Positions 1 to 9,710 of a DNA stretch of 35,625 nt are shown here, piece by piece. The number at the start of each line of letters is the position of its first letter. The first letter of the stretch is position 1. The DNA is taken from positions 1-35,625 of the forward strand of contig CBDHHJ010000003.1 of NCBI GenBank assembly GCA_965263365.1, read 5' to 3'. The DNA comes from CANMUM01 sp965263365. GTDB taxonomy: Bacteria; Pseudomonadota; Alphaproteobacteria; Rhodobacterales; Rhodobacteraceae. The notes under the pieces are model-generated. The model worked only from the letters and a program-made list of their open reading frames with translations. It was not told where the DNA came from and searched no databases. The position numbers and the translations under genes are program-made.

Positions 1-198
1 AGATTTAGGCACATTTGGTGAGTGGTGGTTTTACTCAATCCATTTGGCTATTTCTTGAAAATTGTGCGCGATCCGCTGCTTGGTTTAGGGTTTCCTGTTC
101 AAGCGTGGCTGGTAGCGATTGCTCTATCGCTATTTACCATGCTCCTTACTTTGATAACGCTTTCGATCACTAAAGATAGGCTGAACTATTGGCTATGA
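1..198 (+). CDS. wzm: Wzm-type ABC exporter permease, 3' fragment
   Basis: This is the last quarter of the permease whose complete copy is at 17401-18192. The window begins at the third base of an Arg codon. One G is missing near position 25 relative to the full copy, so the frame holds only from about 28 to the TGA at 196-198. The stop overlaps the wzt start as ATGA. The fragment covers the last membrane segment and the cytoplasmic end of the protein. Confidence 0.9.
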
Positions 199-921
199 AT
201 AACGACATCGACATTCAATGCGAGAATATGGTGGTTGAATTCCCGCTTTTCGATAGCGTTTCACGTTCGGTTAAAGCACGTATGACTGGCGAGACATCTC
301 ATCATCGTAGCTTTCGAGCGCTTGATGGCATTACGCTAACCATCAAAAAGGGTGAACGCGTGGGCTTCTTGGGCGCAATGGTGCAGGAAAGTCGACATTC
401 TTGCGGACCTTGGCAGGGGTGTATCCGCCGAAAACAGGAATACTCCAAGTCAACTCCCAAACGACGAGCTTGTTTAAAGTGGCTGTTGGTACCGATACAA
501 ACGCAAGCGGTTATGAAAATATCCCGTTATTGATGGCTTCTCGCGGTATCCCACTTTCCAAACTTGATGAAGTGATTGCGGATGTCGAAGAATTTACAGA
601 GCTTGGCGATGCATTAACCCGCCCGCTTCGCACCTATTCCTCTGGAATGAGGCTGCGAATTGCTTTTGCCGTAGCCACCTTTCACGCAGAAGGCATATTG
701 CTTATGGACGAGGTGATCGGTGTCGGCGACCGGCATTTGCTGAAAAGTCCAAGGCGCGCATGACAAAGCTCATGGGACAAGCTGGAACATTGGTGCTTGC
801 ATCTCATTCGCCAACCTTGTTACAAACACATTGTGAAAGAGGATTGGTTTTTGACGCTGGGGAAGTAAAGTTCGATGATGAGCTGAAAGAGGCGTCTTTG
901 TGGCTAAAAAAACAAACTTAA
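195..921 (+). pseudogene. wzt: wzt exporter ATPase, frameshifted copy
   Basis: Same gene as the intact 242-residue ATPase at 18189-18917. One T is lost near 361, just before the Walker A loop, and one A near 736, just after Walker B, so the frame breaks twice. A C/T change is also seen at 242. The indels are absent from the second turn, so they are probably sequencing errors rather than biological inactivation. Confidence 0.9.
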
Positions 922-1035
922 GTATTAGTGCGCAATCCTATAAAGGCTTTAGTGCATTGCGTATGTGGTAGTTGTAAAAATTAGATTATAATAATGAAAT
1001 CAGCGTGTATATTGCAAAGGAATTAGGGTATAGAA

Positions 1036-1970
1036 ATGGAAGATGAAAGAATAGCGAATGTTGTCTCTCGCGTATTTTTAGAAGAAGCGGCGGCCATTCG
1101 AGATCTTGACAGCCTGTCATTTGAATGCGCAAACGCAATTGCTATGATATCGTCATCGGATGACCCTCTTATAGTAAGTGGTATAGGGAAATCAGGGCAT
1201 ATAGGCAATAAACTTGCTTCAACATTCTGTTCTTTAGGGAAGCCGGCCATTTTTATGCATGCTGCGGAGGCTAGCCACGGTGATCTTGGCCTAATCGGGA
1301 AAATTCGGTTGTATTGGTTTTGTCTAATTCTGGTGAAACGTTGGAACTTTCAGACTTGTTGTCTTATTGTTCACAAAATAGCAATCGCATCATAGCAATT
1401 ACTGGGCGAGCCGATAGCACACTGGCCAAAACAGCGGAGGTTGCTTTGGTGTATCAAATTGAAAAAGAGGCCTGCCGAAATGGCCTTGCACCAACAACAT
1501 CAACAACTGTATCCTTGGCTCTGGGTGATGCGCTTGCCGTTGGTTATAGTGAAATGACAGATAAAACAGCTGCGGACTTTCGGATTTATCATCCAGGTGG
1601 TCGCTTAGCTGATCAGTTGAAAACTGCACGGCAAATAATGCGTCCCAAAGATGAGGCCCCCCTTATCAACATAAGCGCTAGTATCGACGAATTGTTGCTA
1701 ACAATGACGGAAGGACGGCTTGGCATCGGTATTCTCATGGATGGTGATGCTGTGTTTGGCGTTGTGAGTGATGGCGATTTACGACGTAACGCTTCTAATT
1801 TGGCGAATATATCTATTCAAGAAATTGCAACAAAAGAACCGATCTCCGTTCAATCCTCCTTGCCAGTAAGTGAAATAAGCAAAATTATGTATGAAGCCAA
1901 GGTATCTCAAGTTTTAGTTTTTGATGAAGATTTATTTGTGGGTGTGATTCACATTCACATGCTCCCTTGA
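1036..1970 (+). pseudogene. kdsD: D-arabinose 5-phosphate isomerase, frameshifted copy
   Basis: Same gene as the intact copy at 19033-19968. One A is missing from an A-run near 1302, in the SIS domain, which splits the gene into two overlapping frames (1036-1395 and 1314-1970). A homopolymer loss absent from the other turn is best read as a sequencing error. Confidence 0.9.
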
Positions 1971-1978
1971 GGAAGAAA

Positions 1979-2747
1979 ATGAAACCGTGTATTATTATCC
2001 CAGCGCGTTACAGTTCGACACGTTATCCAGGCAAGCCACTTGTAAAATTGAAAGGTCGAGATGGCTCAAAAACGCTTATTCAACGCGTTTGGGAGCGTGG
2101 TTGTCAGGTTTTGCCTCCATCAGACGTTTACGTTGCAACGGATGACGAACGCATAAAGCAGCATGTTGAGACATTTGGAGGGCAGGTATTACTCACAAGT
2201 GAATCATGCCGCAATGGCACTGAGCGCTGCGCGGAGGCGATCAAACTACTTAAAGGCTATGATTTAGTTGTGAACCTGCAAGGTGATGCGCCGCTTACGC
2301 CAGTTGATTTTCTGCAAGCGCTCATTAGTGAAATTGATTCTGCTGAAGTGGCTACGCCTATTTTAAAACTAGACGAAGAGGGCTACAATCGTTTCATTGA
2401 GGATCGGAAGATGGGGAGGGTTGGTGGCACGACAGTGGTTTTTGCTCAGGACAAAAGTGCTTTATATTTCTCAAAGGGAAGTTGTTCCGTATCTTGCCGA
2501 TTCCTCGAAACTGAAAAAAACTCCCGTCTTCCATCACGTTGGGGCATATGCGTATAGGCCTTCAGCCTTAGAAAAATATATATCTCTTAAACCCACTCCT
2601 TATGAGCTAAGCGAAGGACTGGAGCAGTTGCGCTTTATTGAGAACCATATCTCATTGAGATGCATTGAGGTCGTATCGAATGGGCGGGTGTTTTGGGAAC
2701 TGAACAACCCAATTGATGTTGAAAGAATAGAAAGAGAATTACGATGA
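1979..2747 (+). pseudogene. kdsB: CMP-Kdo synthetase, frameshifted copy
   Basis: Same gene as the intact copy at 19977-20744. An extra G in a G-run near 2477 breaks the frame two thirds of the way through. The rest is identical to the other copy. Probably a sequencing error. Confidence 0.9.
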
Positions 2748-3574
2748 GCGTTAAAGTTGGAAATATAGAGATTGGCAAAGGGCATCCACTCGCTCTTTTG
2801 GTTGGACCATGTCAAATTGAAAGTGAAGAACATGCTTTGATGCTAGCTGGACGCATTCATGAGATATGTACAGAGATTGATATGCCATATGTCTACAAAT
2901 CCAGTTTTGACAAGGCCAATCGATCTAGCCTTAAAGGCGAGCGTGGGGTTGGCATGGAAGAGGGACTGCGTATTTTGCAAAAGGTGAAAGACGCCTATGG
3001 TTGCCCAATTGTTACTGATATTCATGAGGTGTCTCAATGTCAGCCCGTTGCAGAAGTTGCAGATATTTTGCAAATTCCAGCGTTCTTGTGTCGACAAACT
3101 GATCTTCTTATTGCTGCTGGGAAAACTGGCGCGGCCATTAATGTAAAAAAGGGTCAGTTTTTGGCACCTTGGGATATGAAAAATGTAGCCGATAAAATTG
3201 CAAGCACTGGTAATAACAAGATAATGCTTTGCGAACGCGGCACAAGTTTTGGGTATAATACACTTGTCAGTGATTTTCGCTCTCTACCTATTATGGCAGA
3301 AACAGGTTATCCGGTGGTTTTCGATGCGACGCATTCCGTGCAGCAACCTGGCGGAAAGGGCACGTCGTCTGGTGGTGATCGACGTTTCGTGCCCGTTCTC
3401 GCACGTGCGGCTGTGGCAGTAGGATGTGATGCACTTTTCATTGAAACACATGAAGACCCAGACAATGCGCCAAGCGACGGACCAAATATGGTGCCAGTTG
3501 ATGAGCTTGAGAACTTAATTTGTGATCTGTCTAGTTTGCGTTTGAATTATTCAAGCCTGAAAGGTGATCTTTAA
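2744..3574 (+). CDS. kdsA: 3-deoxy-8-phosphooctulonate synthase, metal-dependent type
   Basis: This 276-residue enzyme condenses phosphoenolpyruvate with arabinose 5-phosphate to give Kdo 8-phosphate in the cytoplasm. The TIM-barrel family motifs are all present: GPCQIES (21-27), YKSSFDKANRSS (51-62), TDIHE (91-95), KGQFLAPWDMKN (136-147), DATHSVQQPGG (194-204) and ETHEDPDNAPSDGPN (234-248). Cys23, His197, Glu234 and Asp245 match the four metal ligands of the Aquifex enzyme with a constant offset of 12, whereas the E. coli metal-independent enzyme has Asn in place of the Cys. The start overlaps the kdsB stop by 4 bp (ATGA), so the two are translationally coupled. No Kdo 8-phosphate phosphatase (KdsC) is encoded nearby, so that step must be chromosomal. 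Confidence 0.97.
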   Translation: MSVKVGNIEIGKGHPLALLVGPCQIESEEHALMLAGRIHEICTEIDMPYVYKSSFDKANRSSLKGERGVGMEEGLRILQKVKDAYGCPIVTDIHEVSQCQPVAEVADILQIPAFLCRQTDLLIAAGKTGAAINVKKGQFLAPWDMKNVADKIASTGNNKIMLCERGTSFGYNTLVSDFRSLPIMAETGYPVVFDATHSVQQPGGKGTSSGGDRRFVPVLARAAVAVGCDALFIETHEDPDNAPSDGPNMVPVDELENLICDLSSLRLNYSSLKGDL

Positions 3575-5079
3575 TGATAAATCGTTTTTTAATTGCCGAT
3601 GATGTACATTTTCACAATAGAGGGTTTGAGGCTCTTCTGAATGTCTTACATAACAAAGAATCTTATGTATTTCAGAATAAAGCCCGTCGTGAAATGATGA
3701 CAGCATTTGGTGATTATGGAAAATTTTGGAGTACAATACAACCAGATTACGAGATCCTTCAGGGATTAAGTAAAGAACAGTTGTTCTCAGAAAAACACAA
3801 TCAGGTTAATCTCTTTGAAGTGTCGAAAGCTGAAATTTTATCGAATCTGCTTCCGTCCTATTCCCAAACAGTTCAACAGATTCCAAGTGAAAAAGCCAAC
3901 TTATTTGATTTGATATTTGAAAGGAATTCCAAATTACTGCTAGAGAATATGGCAGCTGCAAGAAGTTGGCTAGTGTTTTGGGAAAGTTTGCTCGCCAATA
4001 ATCCACTGTTTTCACACGCGTTTGTTTTTTCTGGGAGCCTCATTTATTCACGGACGCTTTTAGAGATTCTCAAGAGCCGGCCTACACGAGCTTTTGTAAC
4101 CGAGCATCTATTCACAGGAAAAAATTACTATCTAGAAGAGCGATATTCACCGATCGCAAACAATTCAATCTTAAAATTCCCAACGTATTATAAATCTTTG
4201 TTAAGTAGGAATAAGAATTTTTATGATTACTCTAGAAATAAGTCAAAGGGCATCAATCATTTTTTGATGAGACAGAATAAAAATGTCATTCAGCCGGAGC
4301 CTGATCATAGTTTGCAAGAAATTGTTGCCCGTAGCCGCAAAACCGTTCTTGTCATTGGTCAAGTGATAAATGATTTTTCGATAATTGAAAGCTCCTTAGA
4401 TAATTTGAATTCCGTAACAATTTATAAAGAAGTTATCTCACATATTTTAAGTGAAACAGATGCAACGGTGATTTTCAAAGGCCATCCCTGGGAGAGAACA
4501 AAGTTAGGTAATGCAATAACCTTGGATGCTTTGGTAGCTTTTAGAAATGGATTAGGTCCCAAGCATCAGGAAAGGTTAACACTTTTAGAGGATTTTAATA
4601 TTGACACGTTGATTGGAGATGTCGATTTTCTCGTTACAATTAGCTCTCAAGGAGCTTTGGAAGCAGCTTATCTTGGTTTAAAACCAATTGTATTAGGCTC
4701 TCCTTTTTATGGCGGCAAGGGATTTACACTTGACTTAACTGAAACTAGCGAATTAACTAAATTCATATCAACCCATAGAAATGGTACGCTCAGCTTAGAA
4801 GAATATAAGAGTTTTGAAGAATTTCTCGTTGCTGCTTTGGAGTTTCATTCTGCTGGCAATACAAAGATGGGAGAGAAAAAAATAAGAGAGATTCTGTTTG
4901 GGACTGACAGTTTACAGCCAATTCCCCGCTGGAATCCAGCTAATAAGCAACAAAAAAAAAGCAACAAAGTTGCGGTTGTTAATGAAGTAGTAGCAAAAAA
5001 ACATCAACATAAAATTTTTAGGCGTTCTTATAATAAAGTAAAAAGAATAGCCAAGTTTTTAATCAATGAATTCAAGTGA
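3574..5079 (+). CDS. Capsule polysaccharide biosynthesis protein, KpsC/KpsS-like
   Basis: A 501-residue cytoplasmic protein whose ATG shares one base with the kdsA stop (TAATG). Residues 257-390 look like the Capsule_synth family: a hydrophobic strand ending VLVIGQ (258-263), FKGHPWER (301-308), then TISSQGALEAAYLGLKPIV (355-373) and GSPFYGGKGFT (375-385). In KpsC and KpsS, known retaining beta-Kdo transferases that build the lipid-linked Kdo primer of capsules, equivalent motifs bind CMP-Kdo. The first 250 residues are not recognised. The tail (456-501) is very rich in Lys and Arg, which could hold it at the inner membrane. The Kdo genes next door fit a Kdo-transferase role, but the match is more distant than that of the protein at 6733-7944. 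Identical in both turns. Confidence 0.7.
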   Translation: MINRFLIADDVHFHNRGFEALLNVLHNKESYVFQNKARREMMTAFGDYGKFWSTIQPDYEILQGLSKEQLFSEKHNQVNLFEVSKAEILSNLLPSYSQTVQQIPSEKANLFDLIFERNSKLLLENMAAARSWLVFWESLLANNPLFSHAFVFSGSLIYSRTLLEILKSRPTRAFVTEHLFTGKNYYLEERYSPIANNSILKFPTYYKSLLSRNKNFYDYSRNKSKGINHFLMRQNKNVIQPEPDHSLQEIVARSRKTVLVIGQVINDFSIIESSLDNLNSVTIYKEVISHILSETDATVIFKGHPWERTKLGNAITLDALVAFRNGLGPKHQERLTLLEDFNIDTLIGDVDFLVTISSQGALEAAYLGLKPIVLGSPFYGGKGFTLDLTETSELTKFISTHRNGTLSLEEYKSFEEFLVAALEFHSAGNTKMGEKKIREILFGTDSLQPIPRWNPANKQQKKSNKVAVVNEVVAKKHQHKIFRRSYNKVKRIAKFLINEFK

Positions 5080-5089
5080 GCCCTAAACA

Positions 5090-5758
5090 ATGATATTTTG
5101 CAACGGTTGTTCCAAGACAGGAACCCATCTTATTACAAACTTAGTTAAACTCGCCAATATCCGACAAATTGGCGGAACGATTGTTAAGAGGCATGACAAA
5201 TTTCCTCTCACAATGAAGGGATCAACGAGCATTGCAGAGATCATGTCCAAGGATAATACATATTTTGTACACGCACACTTGGCATACAAAGAGCATCTAA
5301 ATAAACGGCTTGTTTTGGGCAAGCATAAGATGATTCATATCATCCGAAACCCACGTAATGTAGCTGTTAGCTGGCTGCGTCACAAGAATAAACTAAATCC
5401 GAAATTAAAATTAACTAAAGAAAATTTCAAGCTGATTTTACAGGATGGAATGTTTCAAATGGCGGTTGCTAAACACTATTCGGGATATACGCCTTGGACT
5501 GAACAAGATAACGTTCTTACGGTTCGGTTTGAGGATCTTGTAAGCAGAGATAAAGTGGTCCACACCAAAAAGGTATTTGATTATATAGGCACAGATTTAC
5601 CGGACATCGATAAAATAGATACTTCACAAAACTCCCCAACATACACAGGGCGCTTTAGCGAATGGATAGAATGGTGGGGTTCCGAGGTTGATATCATTTG
5701 GAAGAAAACTGAAGGCTTCAAATTGGAGAGGAAACTGGGGTATGAAAATGTTTGGTGA
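5090..5758 (+). CDS. Sulfotransferase, PAPS-dependent, likely acting on the capsule
   Basis: A 222-residue protein with the two phosphate-binding elements of the cytosolic sulfotransferase fold: a 5'-phosphosulfate loop at residues 6-15 (GCSKTGTHLI, near the N-terminus as is usual) and a 3'-phosphate loop with RNPRNVAVSW (86-95), where Arg86 and Ser94 are the expected PAPS contacts. A VHAHL stretch (60-64) could supply the catalytic His. FEDLV, about two thirds along, is also typical of the family. There is no signal peptide or membrane segment. The gene lies 10 bp after the 501-residue gene and 6 bp before a GT4, so it is part of the operon. Inferred role: transfer of sulfate from PAPS to a sugar of the capsule or its precursor. 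The exact acceptor cannot be read. Confidence 0.82.
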   Translation: MIFCNGCSKTGTHLITNLVKLANIRQIGGTIVKRHDKFPLTMKGSTSIAEIMSKDNTYFVHAHLAYKEHLNKRLVLGKHKMIHIIRNPRNVAVSWLRHKNKLNPKLKLTKENFKLILQDGMFQMAVAKHYSGYTPWTEQDNVLTVRFEDLVSRDKVVHTKKVFDYIGTDLPDIDKIDTSQNSPTYTGRFSEWIEWWGSEVDIIWKKTEGFKLERKLGYENVW

Positions 5759-5764
5759 AATACT

Positions 5765-6700
5765 ATGCAAATAATAAACCATGTTATGTCTTCAAATATG
5801 CACAGCAAAATATTTGAAGACATTGTAAATCGGCAACAAGATCAAGCGCCAGAAGGTTTTAGTGTAGTTTCATCAGTTAAACCTATTGATGGTGCTTCGC
5901 TCTATCATTTTCATAGAGCTAATCTCGAGGATATAGTTCCAGAAAACTCCGTTTGCACGGTACACCACGATTTTCAAGATAATGATAGATGGCTTTCATT
6001 CGATGGGTTTAGTAAAGTTTATTCTCAAGCAAAGCGGATCATTTGCCTAAACTCAAATCAACAACAGTTCCTAAAAGCAAAGGGTTTTGCGAACACCGAA
6101 GTTATCCCTCATGGTTATGACGAAAAAATTTTTTACAACATGGAAGAAAAAACGTCTAGTACAAAAATTAGACTTGGATTCATTTCTAAACTGTATGGAA
6201 GAAAAGTTAAAGGCGAGCCATATCTCTTTAATCTCGCTATGAACTTGGATCCAGACTTATTTGAATTTATTTTAGTAGGCGAGGGAAGAAACGATACAGC
6301 CATAAAACTACATAGTTATGGCTTTAGCGTGACCTATTTTGAACATTTACCGTATAGAATATTTGGTGATCTATATAACAATATAGATTATTTGCTAATT
6401 ACGAGCACCTGTGAAGGCGGACCCGCCTCACTTCCAGAGGCAATAGCGTCTGGAACGCCTGTTTTGTCTACTAGTGTTGGCATGATCCCCGATTTTGTTA
6501 AGCATTTAGAGAACGGTATAATACTGAGTGGAGATTTATGCGCTGATAAGGCGTTCTTTGAGATGATCGCTTATGATACAGAGTTCCACGATGGTTTGAT
6601 GAGGGGTGCTAAGGCAAGTAGAAAATCTGTTCCGACATGGTCAAAGGTCAATGATATGCATTTTAATTTATACCGCAAGTTAATATCTGTGCCGGCATAG
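5765..6700 (+). CDS. Glycosyltransferase family 4 (GT-B)
   Basis: A 311-residue transferase, short for GT4. The N-terminal half is reduced, with CTVHHDF (64-70) and IPHGYDEKIF (114-123) as the usual hinge region. The nucleotide-sugar domain has LGFISKLYGRK (137-147), a VGEG turn (171-174) and the EX7E motif, with Glu217 and Glu225 in CEGGPASLPEAIASGTPV. It is expected to add one sugar from an NDP donor to the growing glycan on the cytoplasmic face. The donor and linkage cannot be inferred. The ATG follows the sulfotransferase stop by 6 bp. Identical in both turns. Confidence 0.85.
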   Translation: MQIINHVMSSNMHSKIFEDIVNRQQDQAPEGFSVVSSVKPIDGASLYHFHRANLEDIVPENSVCTVHHDFQDNDRWLSFDGFSKVYSQAKRIICLNSNQQQFLKAKGFANTEVIPHGYDEKIFYNMEEKTSSTKIRLGFISKLYGRKVKGEPYLFNLAMNLDPDLFEFILVGEGRNDTAIKLHSYGFSVTYFEHLPYRIFGDLYNNIDYLLITSTCEGGPASLPEAIASGTPVLSTSVGMIPDFVKHLENGIILSGDLCADKAFFEMIAYDTEFHDGLMRGAKASRKSVPTWSKVNDMHFNLYRKLISVPA

Positions 6701-6732
6701 GATCGGCAGAGATATTTATAGCTAATAATTGG

Positions 6733-7944
6733 TTGAAAATCCGAATCACTTCAGGAGGCAGGTCAAAAGGTAACACGTTTTTGAGATATTTACGAGGAAT
6801 ATTAAATAAGACATATGTTAGATATGTAAGAAGGTCATTTTCTGAGCTCATATCGACATCATGGCAAAAGTATAATTGTTTAGACTTTGATCAGTCGCGT
6901 CAAGAACTAACTCACGCTCCATTTATTATAGGCTTGGAAGGGATAGAAACAGGTTTCCATCAAAACCTTAGGCGAATTTTTAAAGAAATTAAACCAATAT
7001 CACCTGATAACACCAATACAGAGATTGGGATGCTATTTGGGGCGGTTGCGGGACGTGCTAAACCAATTTTTCGGGCACAATTTGAGTTTCTAAAAATATC
7101 AAAGGAATTCAAAAAAGTGTATTTTTGCGAAACTGGGTTTATATGCTCAATTAATAGTTGGCTATTGGACGGTGAGGGTTGTAATAATACATGCATGAGC
7201 TATGTCATTGACGATTGTTCGTATTACTTTATTTCCGAAAGATTTAGTCGCCTTAATCAAATCTTGAATTCCGACAGCCTACTTTCAAATGCACAGCTCC
7301 GTCGAAGCGAAAGGGTGATGAAATTAATACGAAATTATGAAATCACTAAGTATAATCAATCGTCCAGCGCAAAATTGCAGCGTAGATTTCCAGATAAGCC
7401 TGCTGTGCTTGTTTGTGATCAAACTTTCGGAGACGCAGCTGTTTTTTACGGAGGTCTTGATGGTCAAGCATTTATTGATATGCTACATGCGGCGATCAAT
7501 GAAAACCCTGATGCCGAAATTTTTGTAAAGACACATCCAGACACGAACGATAGGCTAAAAAAAAGGAAGCGAGACGGCTATTTAAAGAACTACGATTTTC
7601 CAGAACGCGTAACTCTAGTCACTGAAACGATCAACCCATATACCCTGTTTGCACAGGTTGAAAGAGTGTATGTTGGAACAAGCCTAATGGGATTGGAAGC
7701 ATTAATTGCAGGAAAAAAAGTATCCGTTTTTGGGAAAGCATTTTACGCAGGATGGGGGCTTACAGATGATAGAGCGCATATATCGCATCGCCACAAAACA
7801 CGGTCCCTCTCCGAGTTGTTTTACTACACCTATATTTGGTACGCGCTCTACACATTGCCCGATCGCGATGGCTGTGTCGAAATTGAAGAGGTTATAGAAT
7901 TCATTGTTAACTCTGGGTCAGCAAGTCAAAATCATGAGTATTGA
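6733..7944 (+). CDS. KpsC-like capsule protein, probable Kdo transferase
   Basis: A 403-residue protein of the Capsule_synth family, matching one half of the two-domain KpsC (about 675 residues in E. coli). Motifs: VLVCDQTFGDAAV (225-237), IFVKTHPDT (263-271), VYVGTSLMGLEAL (312-324) and FYAGWGLTDDR (337-347). KpsC-family enzymes add the beta-Kdo linker that joins capsule to phospholipid. The start is odd. The frame is open back to 6667, but the only standard start codon upstream of residue 100 in the alignment is a TTG at 6733, with no clear Shine-Dalgarno sequence. No ATG or GTG is available, although a non-standard start or a missed base near 6700 is possible. The 3' end overlaps the next gene by 11 bp. 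Confidence 0.83.
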   Translation: MKIRITSGGRSKGNTFLRYLRGILNKTYVRYVRRSFSELISTSWQKYNCLDFDQSRQELTHAPFIIGLEGIETGFHQNLRRIFKEIKPISPDNTNTEIGMLFGAVAGRAKPIFRAQFEFLKISKEFKKVYFCETGFICSINSWLLDGEGCNNTCMSYVIDDCSYYFISERFSRLNQILNSDSLLSNAQLRRSERVMKLIRNYEITKYNQSSSAKLQRRFPDKPAVLVCDQTFGDAAVFYGGLDGQAFIDMLHAAINENPDAEIFVKTHPDTNDRLKKRKRDGYLKNYDFPERVTLVTETINPYTLFAQVERVYVGTSLMGLEALIAGKKVSVFGKAFYAGWGLTDDRAHISHRHKTRSLSELFYYTYIWYALYTLPDRDGCVEIEEVIEFIVNSGSASQNHEY

Positions 7945-8854
7945 ACCCCAACCAAATACGATTAAAGTTAGCGTATTGGTTCCACACCTTAATGATCCTG
8001 TTGGGCTACATCAGAGCTTGAATTCCATAGGCAATCAGGAAGGGAATTTTTCGTTCCAAGTTTGTGTTGTCGATGATGGTTCTACGAAAACAATCCAAAA
8101 TCAAATTACAAATATAATGAACGACTCAGGACTAGATTGCGAGTTCTATTTTTTCCATGAAACCCAAGGGCGTCCTACCGTAAGAAACAAGCTGCTTGAT
8201 ATGGCAAAAGGCGAGTTTATCACCTGGCTGGATGCAGGAGATGAATGGCATCATCAGAAAACGCAAGTGCAATTCCAAGCTTGGCTAGAGATAATCAAAT
8301 CTGAAGATATCGATTACAAAGCACTATGGATATCTTGCAACTATACCATCCAATTTAGCGACGGAAGAAGTATTTTTTGTAAACAAATTCCAAAGGATAA
8401 TCCCATATATGAGCTCACAAAGGCCCAAAATTTCAGGGCATATCTATGGACAGTGTTTGCACATCAAGACACATATTCTGGCCTATCTTTCGACGAAAAA
8501 TTGTTGCGCCTGCAAGATTTGGATATATTTCTGAAGTTCTTATTGCGTGGCGGGGTGTTTGAAGTTCCTTCAGATTTATCCCTTTGTGTTTACAACAAAA
8601 CAATGCAGGGTAAAGACCCCAAGCAATTGGAGGCCTGCTATAGGATTATTTATCAAAAACATCAGGATCTTTTGGAGAAGTGCGCTTCACAAGTTAATAA
8701 AATCTATTGGCAGAATGCCTATTTGAATGCGGCCAACTTTTCAAAAGGCAACCGAGAATACCTGCTCTATTTGCGCTATATTTTAAGGGCGCTCTTCGTT
8801 GACCCAGCACAATTTGCGGCACGTGTTTTTAAAAAGATAAAGACAAAATTATGA
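7934..8854 (+). CDS. Glycosyltransferase family 2
   Basis: A 306-residue inverting GT-A transferase. Residues 11-17 (KVSVLVP) form the first strand, VVDDGS (45-50) is the UDP-binding turn, and WLDAGDEW (98-105) holds the DXD-like metal site (Asp100, Asp103). A downstream RLQDLDIFLKFL segment is the usual ED-type catalytic-base region. The ATG at 7934 is preferred to a TTG 30 bp upstream because the family fold begins right after it. That leaves an 11-bp overlap with the previous gene. The C-terminal 90 residues are Tyr- and Lys-rich and not recognised. Acceptor and donor unknown. Confidence 0.85.
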   Translation: MSIEPQPNTIKVSVLVPHLNDPVGLHQSLNSIGNQEGNFSFQVCVVDDGSTKTIQNQITNIMNDSGLDCEFYFFHETQGRPTVRNKLLDMAKGEFITWLDAGDEWHHQKTQVQFQAWLEIIKSEDIDYKALWISCNYTIQFSDGRSIFCKQIPKDNPIYELTKAQNFRAYLWTVFAHQDTYSGLSFDEKLLRLQDLDIFLKFLLRGGVFEVPSDLSLCVYNKTMQGKDPKQLEACYRIIYQKHQDLLEKCASQVNKIYWQNAYLNAANFSKGNREYLLYLRYILRALFVDPAQFAARVFKKIKTKL

Positions 8855-9710
8855 ATAATGACAGCTCGAAGCTAGTCTCATTTTGCACACCAGTTTTGAA
8901 TCGCCTTAGCGATTTAAGGGGAACCCTATCAACGAATCTTAAGGCTAATGAGGCATTCTCAGATAAGATCGAATTTTTGGTTTTGATATTTGATCAAGAC
9001 GATTATGCTTGCAGATGGATAAGTTCAGAATTTGCTGCGCAAATAAAAAGTGGATATTTGCGAGTTATTCATTCACCAGCACTCAAAAGATGGCATTTTG
9101 GCAAGGCAAAAAACGCATTTAGAGAACTGGATATCGCCCCAGTCTATGTAAGTTTGGACGGTGACAACTTTCAAACATACGACGAGACAAGAACTATTCT
9201 TGATGCTTATAATATGTTCAGCGAAAATTTTTGTTTTCATCTTTTTTCTGGCGATTGGGGGGACGGAAGTTGTGGAAAAATTGCTTTAGGTCGGGCATCT
9301 TATCTGAAGGTTGGATATGATGAGCAATTTTACTATCGTCAATTTGATGATTTGGATCTTATTTTGTCGAGCTTAGCACAAGAACCCGAATTGGTATTTA
9401 TTAGTTTTGAAGGGATTAAAAGTGTTCTGGAAAGACCTATTCTTAGAAGTTTTTGGGAAAGGTATAGGTTTGAAAATGAGGCTGTAAGAATTTGCGCTCC
9501 ACTTCAAATTCCGCGCTAAATCAAAAGCAGGAAGGTTATACTGCCAAATCAAAAGAGCTATTTCTCATGAACCAAGCCAATAGAAACATGAGCTTTGCCA
9601 AAAACAGCCCATCAAAGATAGCAAAAATGCAATATTTTTTAAAAGTAGAATACTATTCTTTTCGACTAGCTCTATTACAACTCAAAAGTATGATTGGAAA
9701 TAACAAATGA
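8851..9710 (+). pseudogene. GT-A type glycosyltransferase, frameshifted copy
   Basis: Same gene as the intact 286-residue copy at 26848-27708. One C is missing near 9512, giving a premature stop after 222 codons. The remaining 3' part (to 9710) still overlaps the next gene's start as ATGA. This is the only indel found between 2480 and 11000 and is probably an assembly error. Confidence 0.88.
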
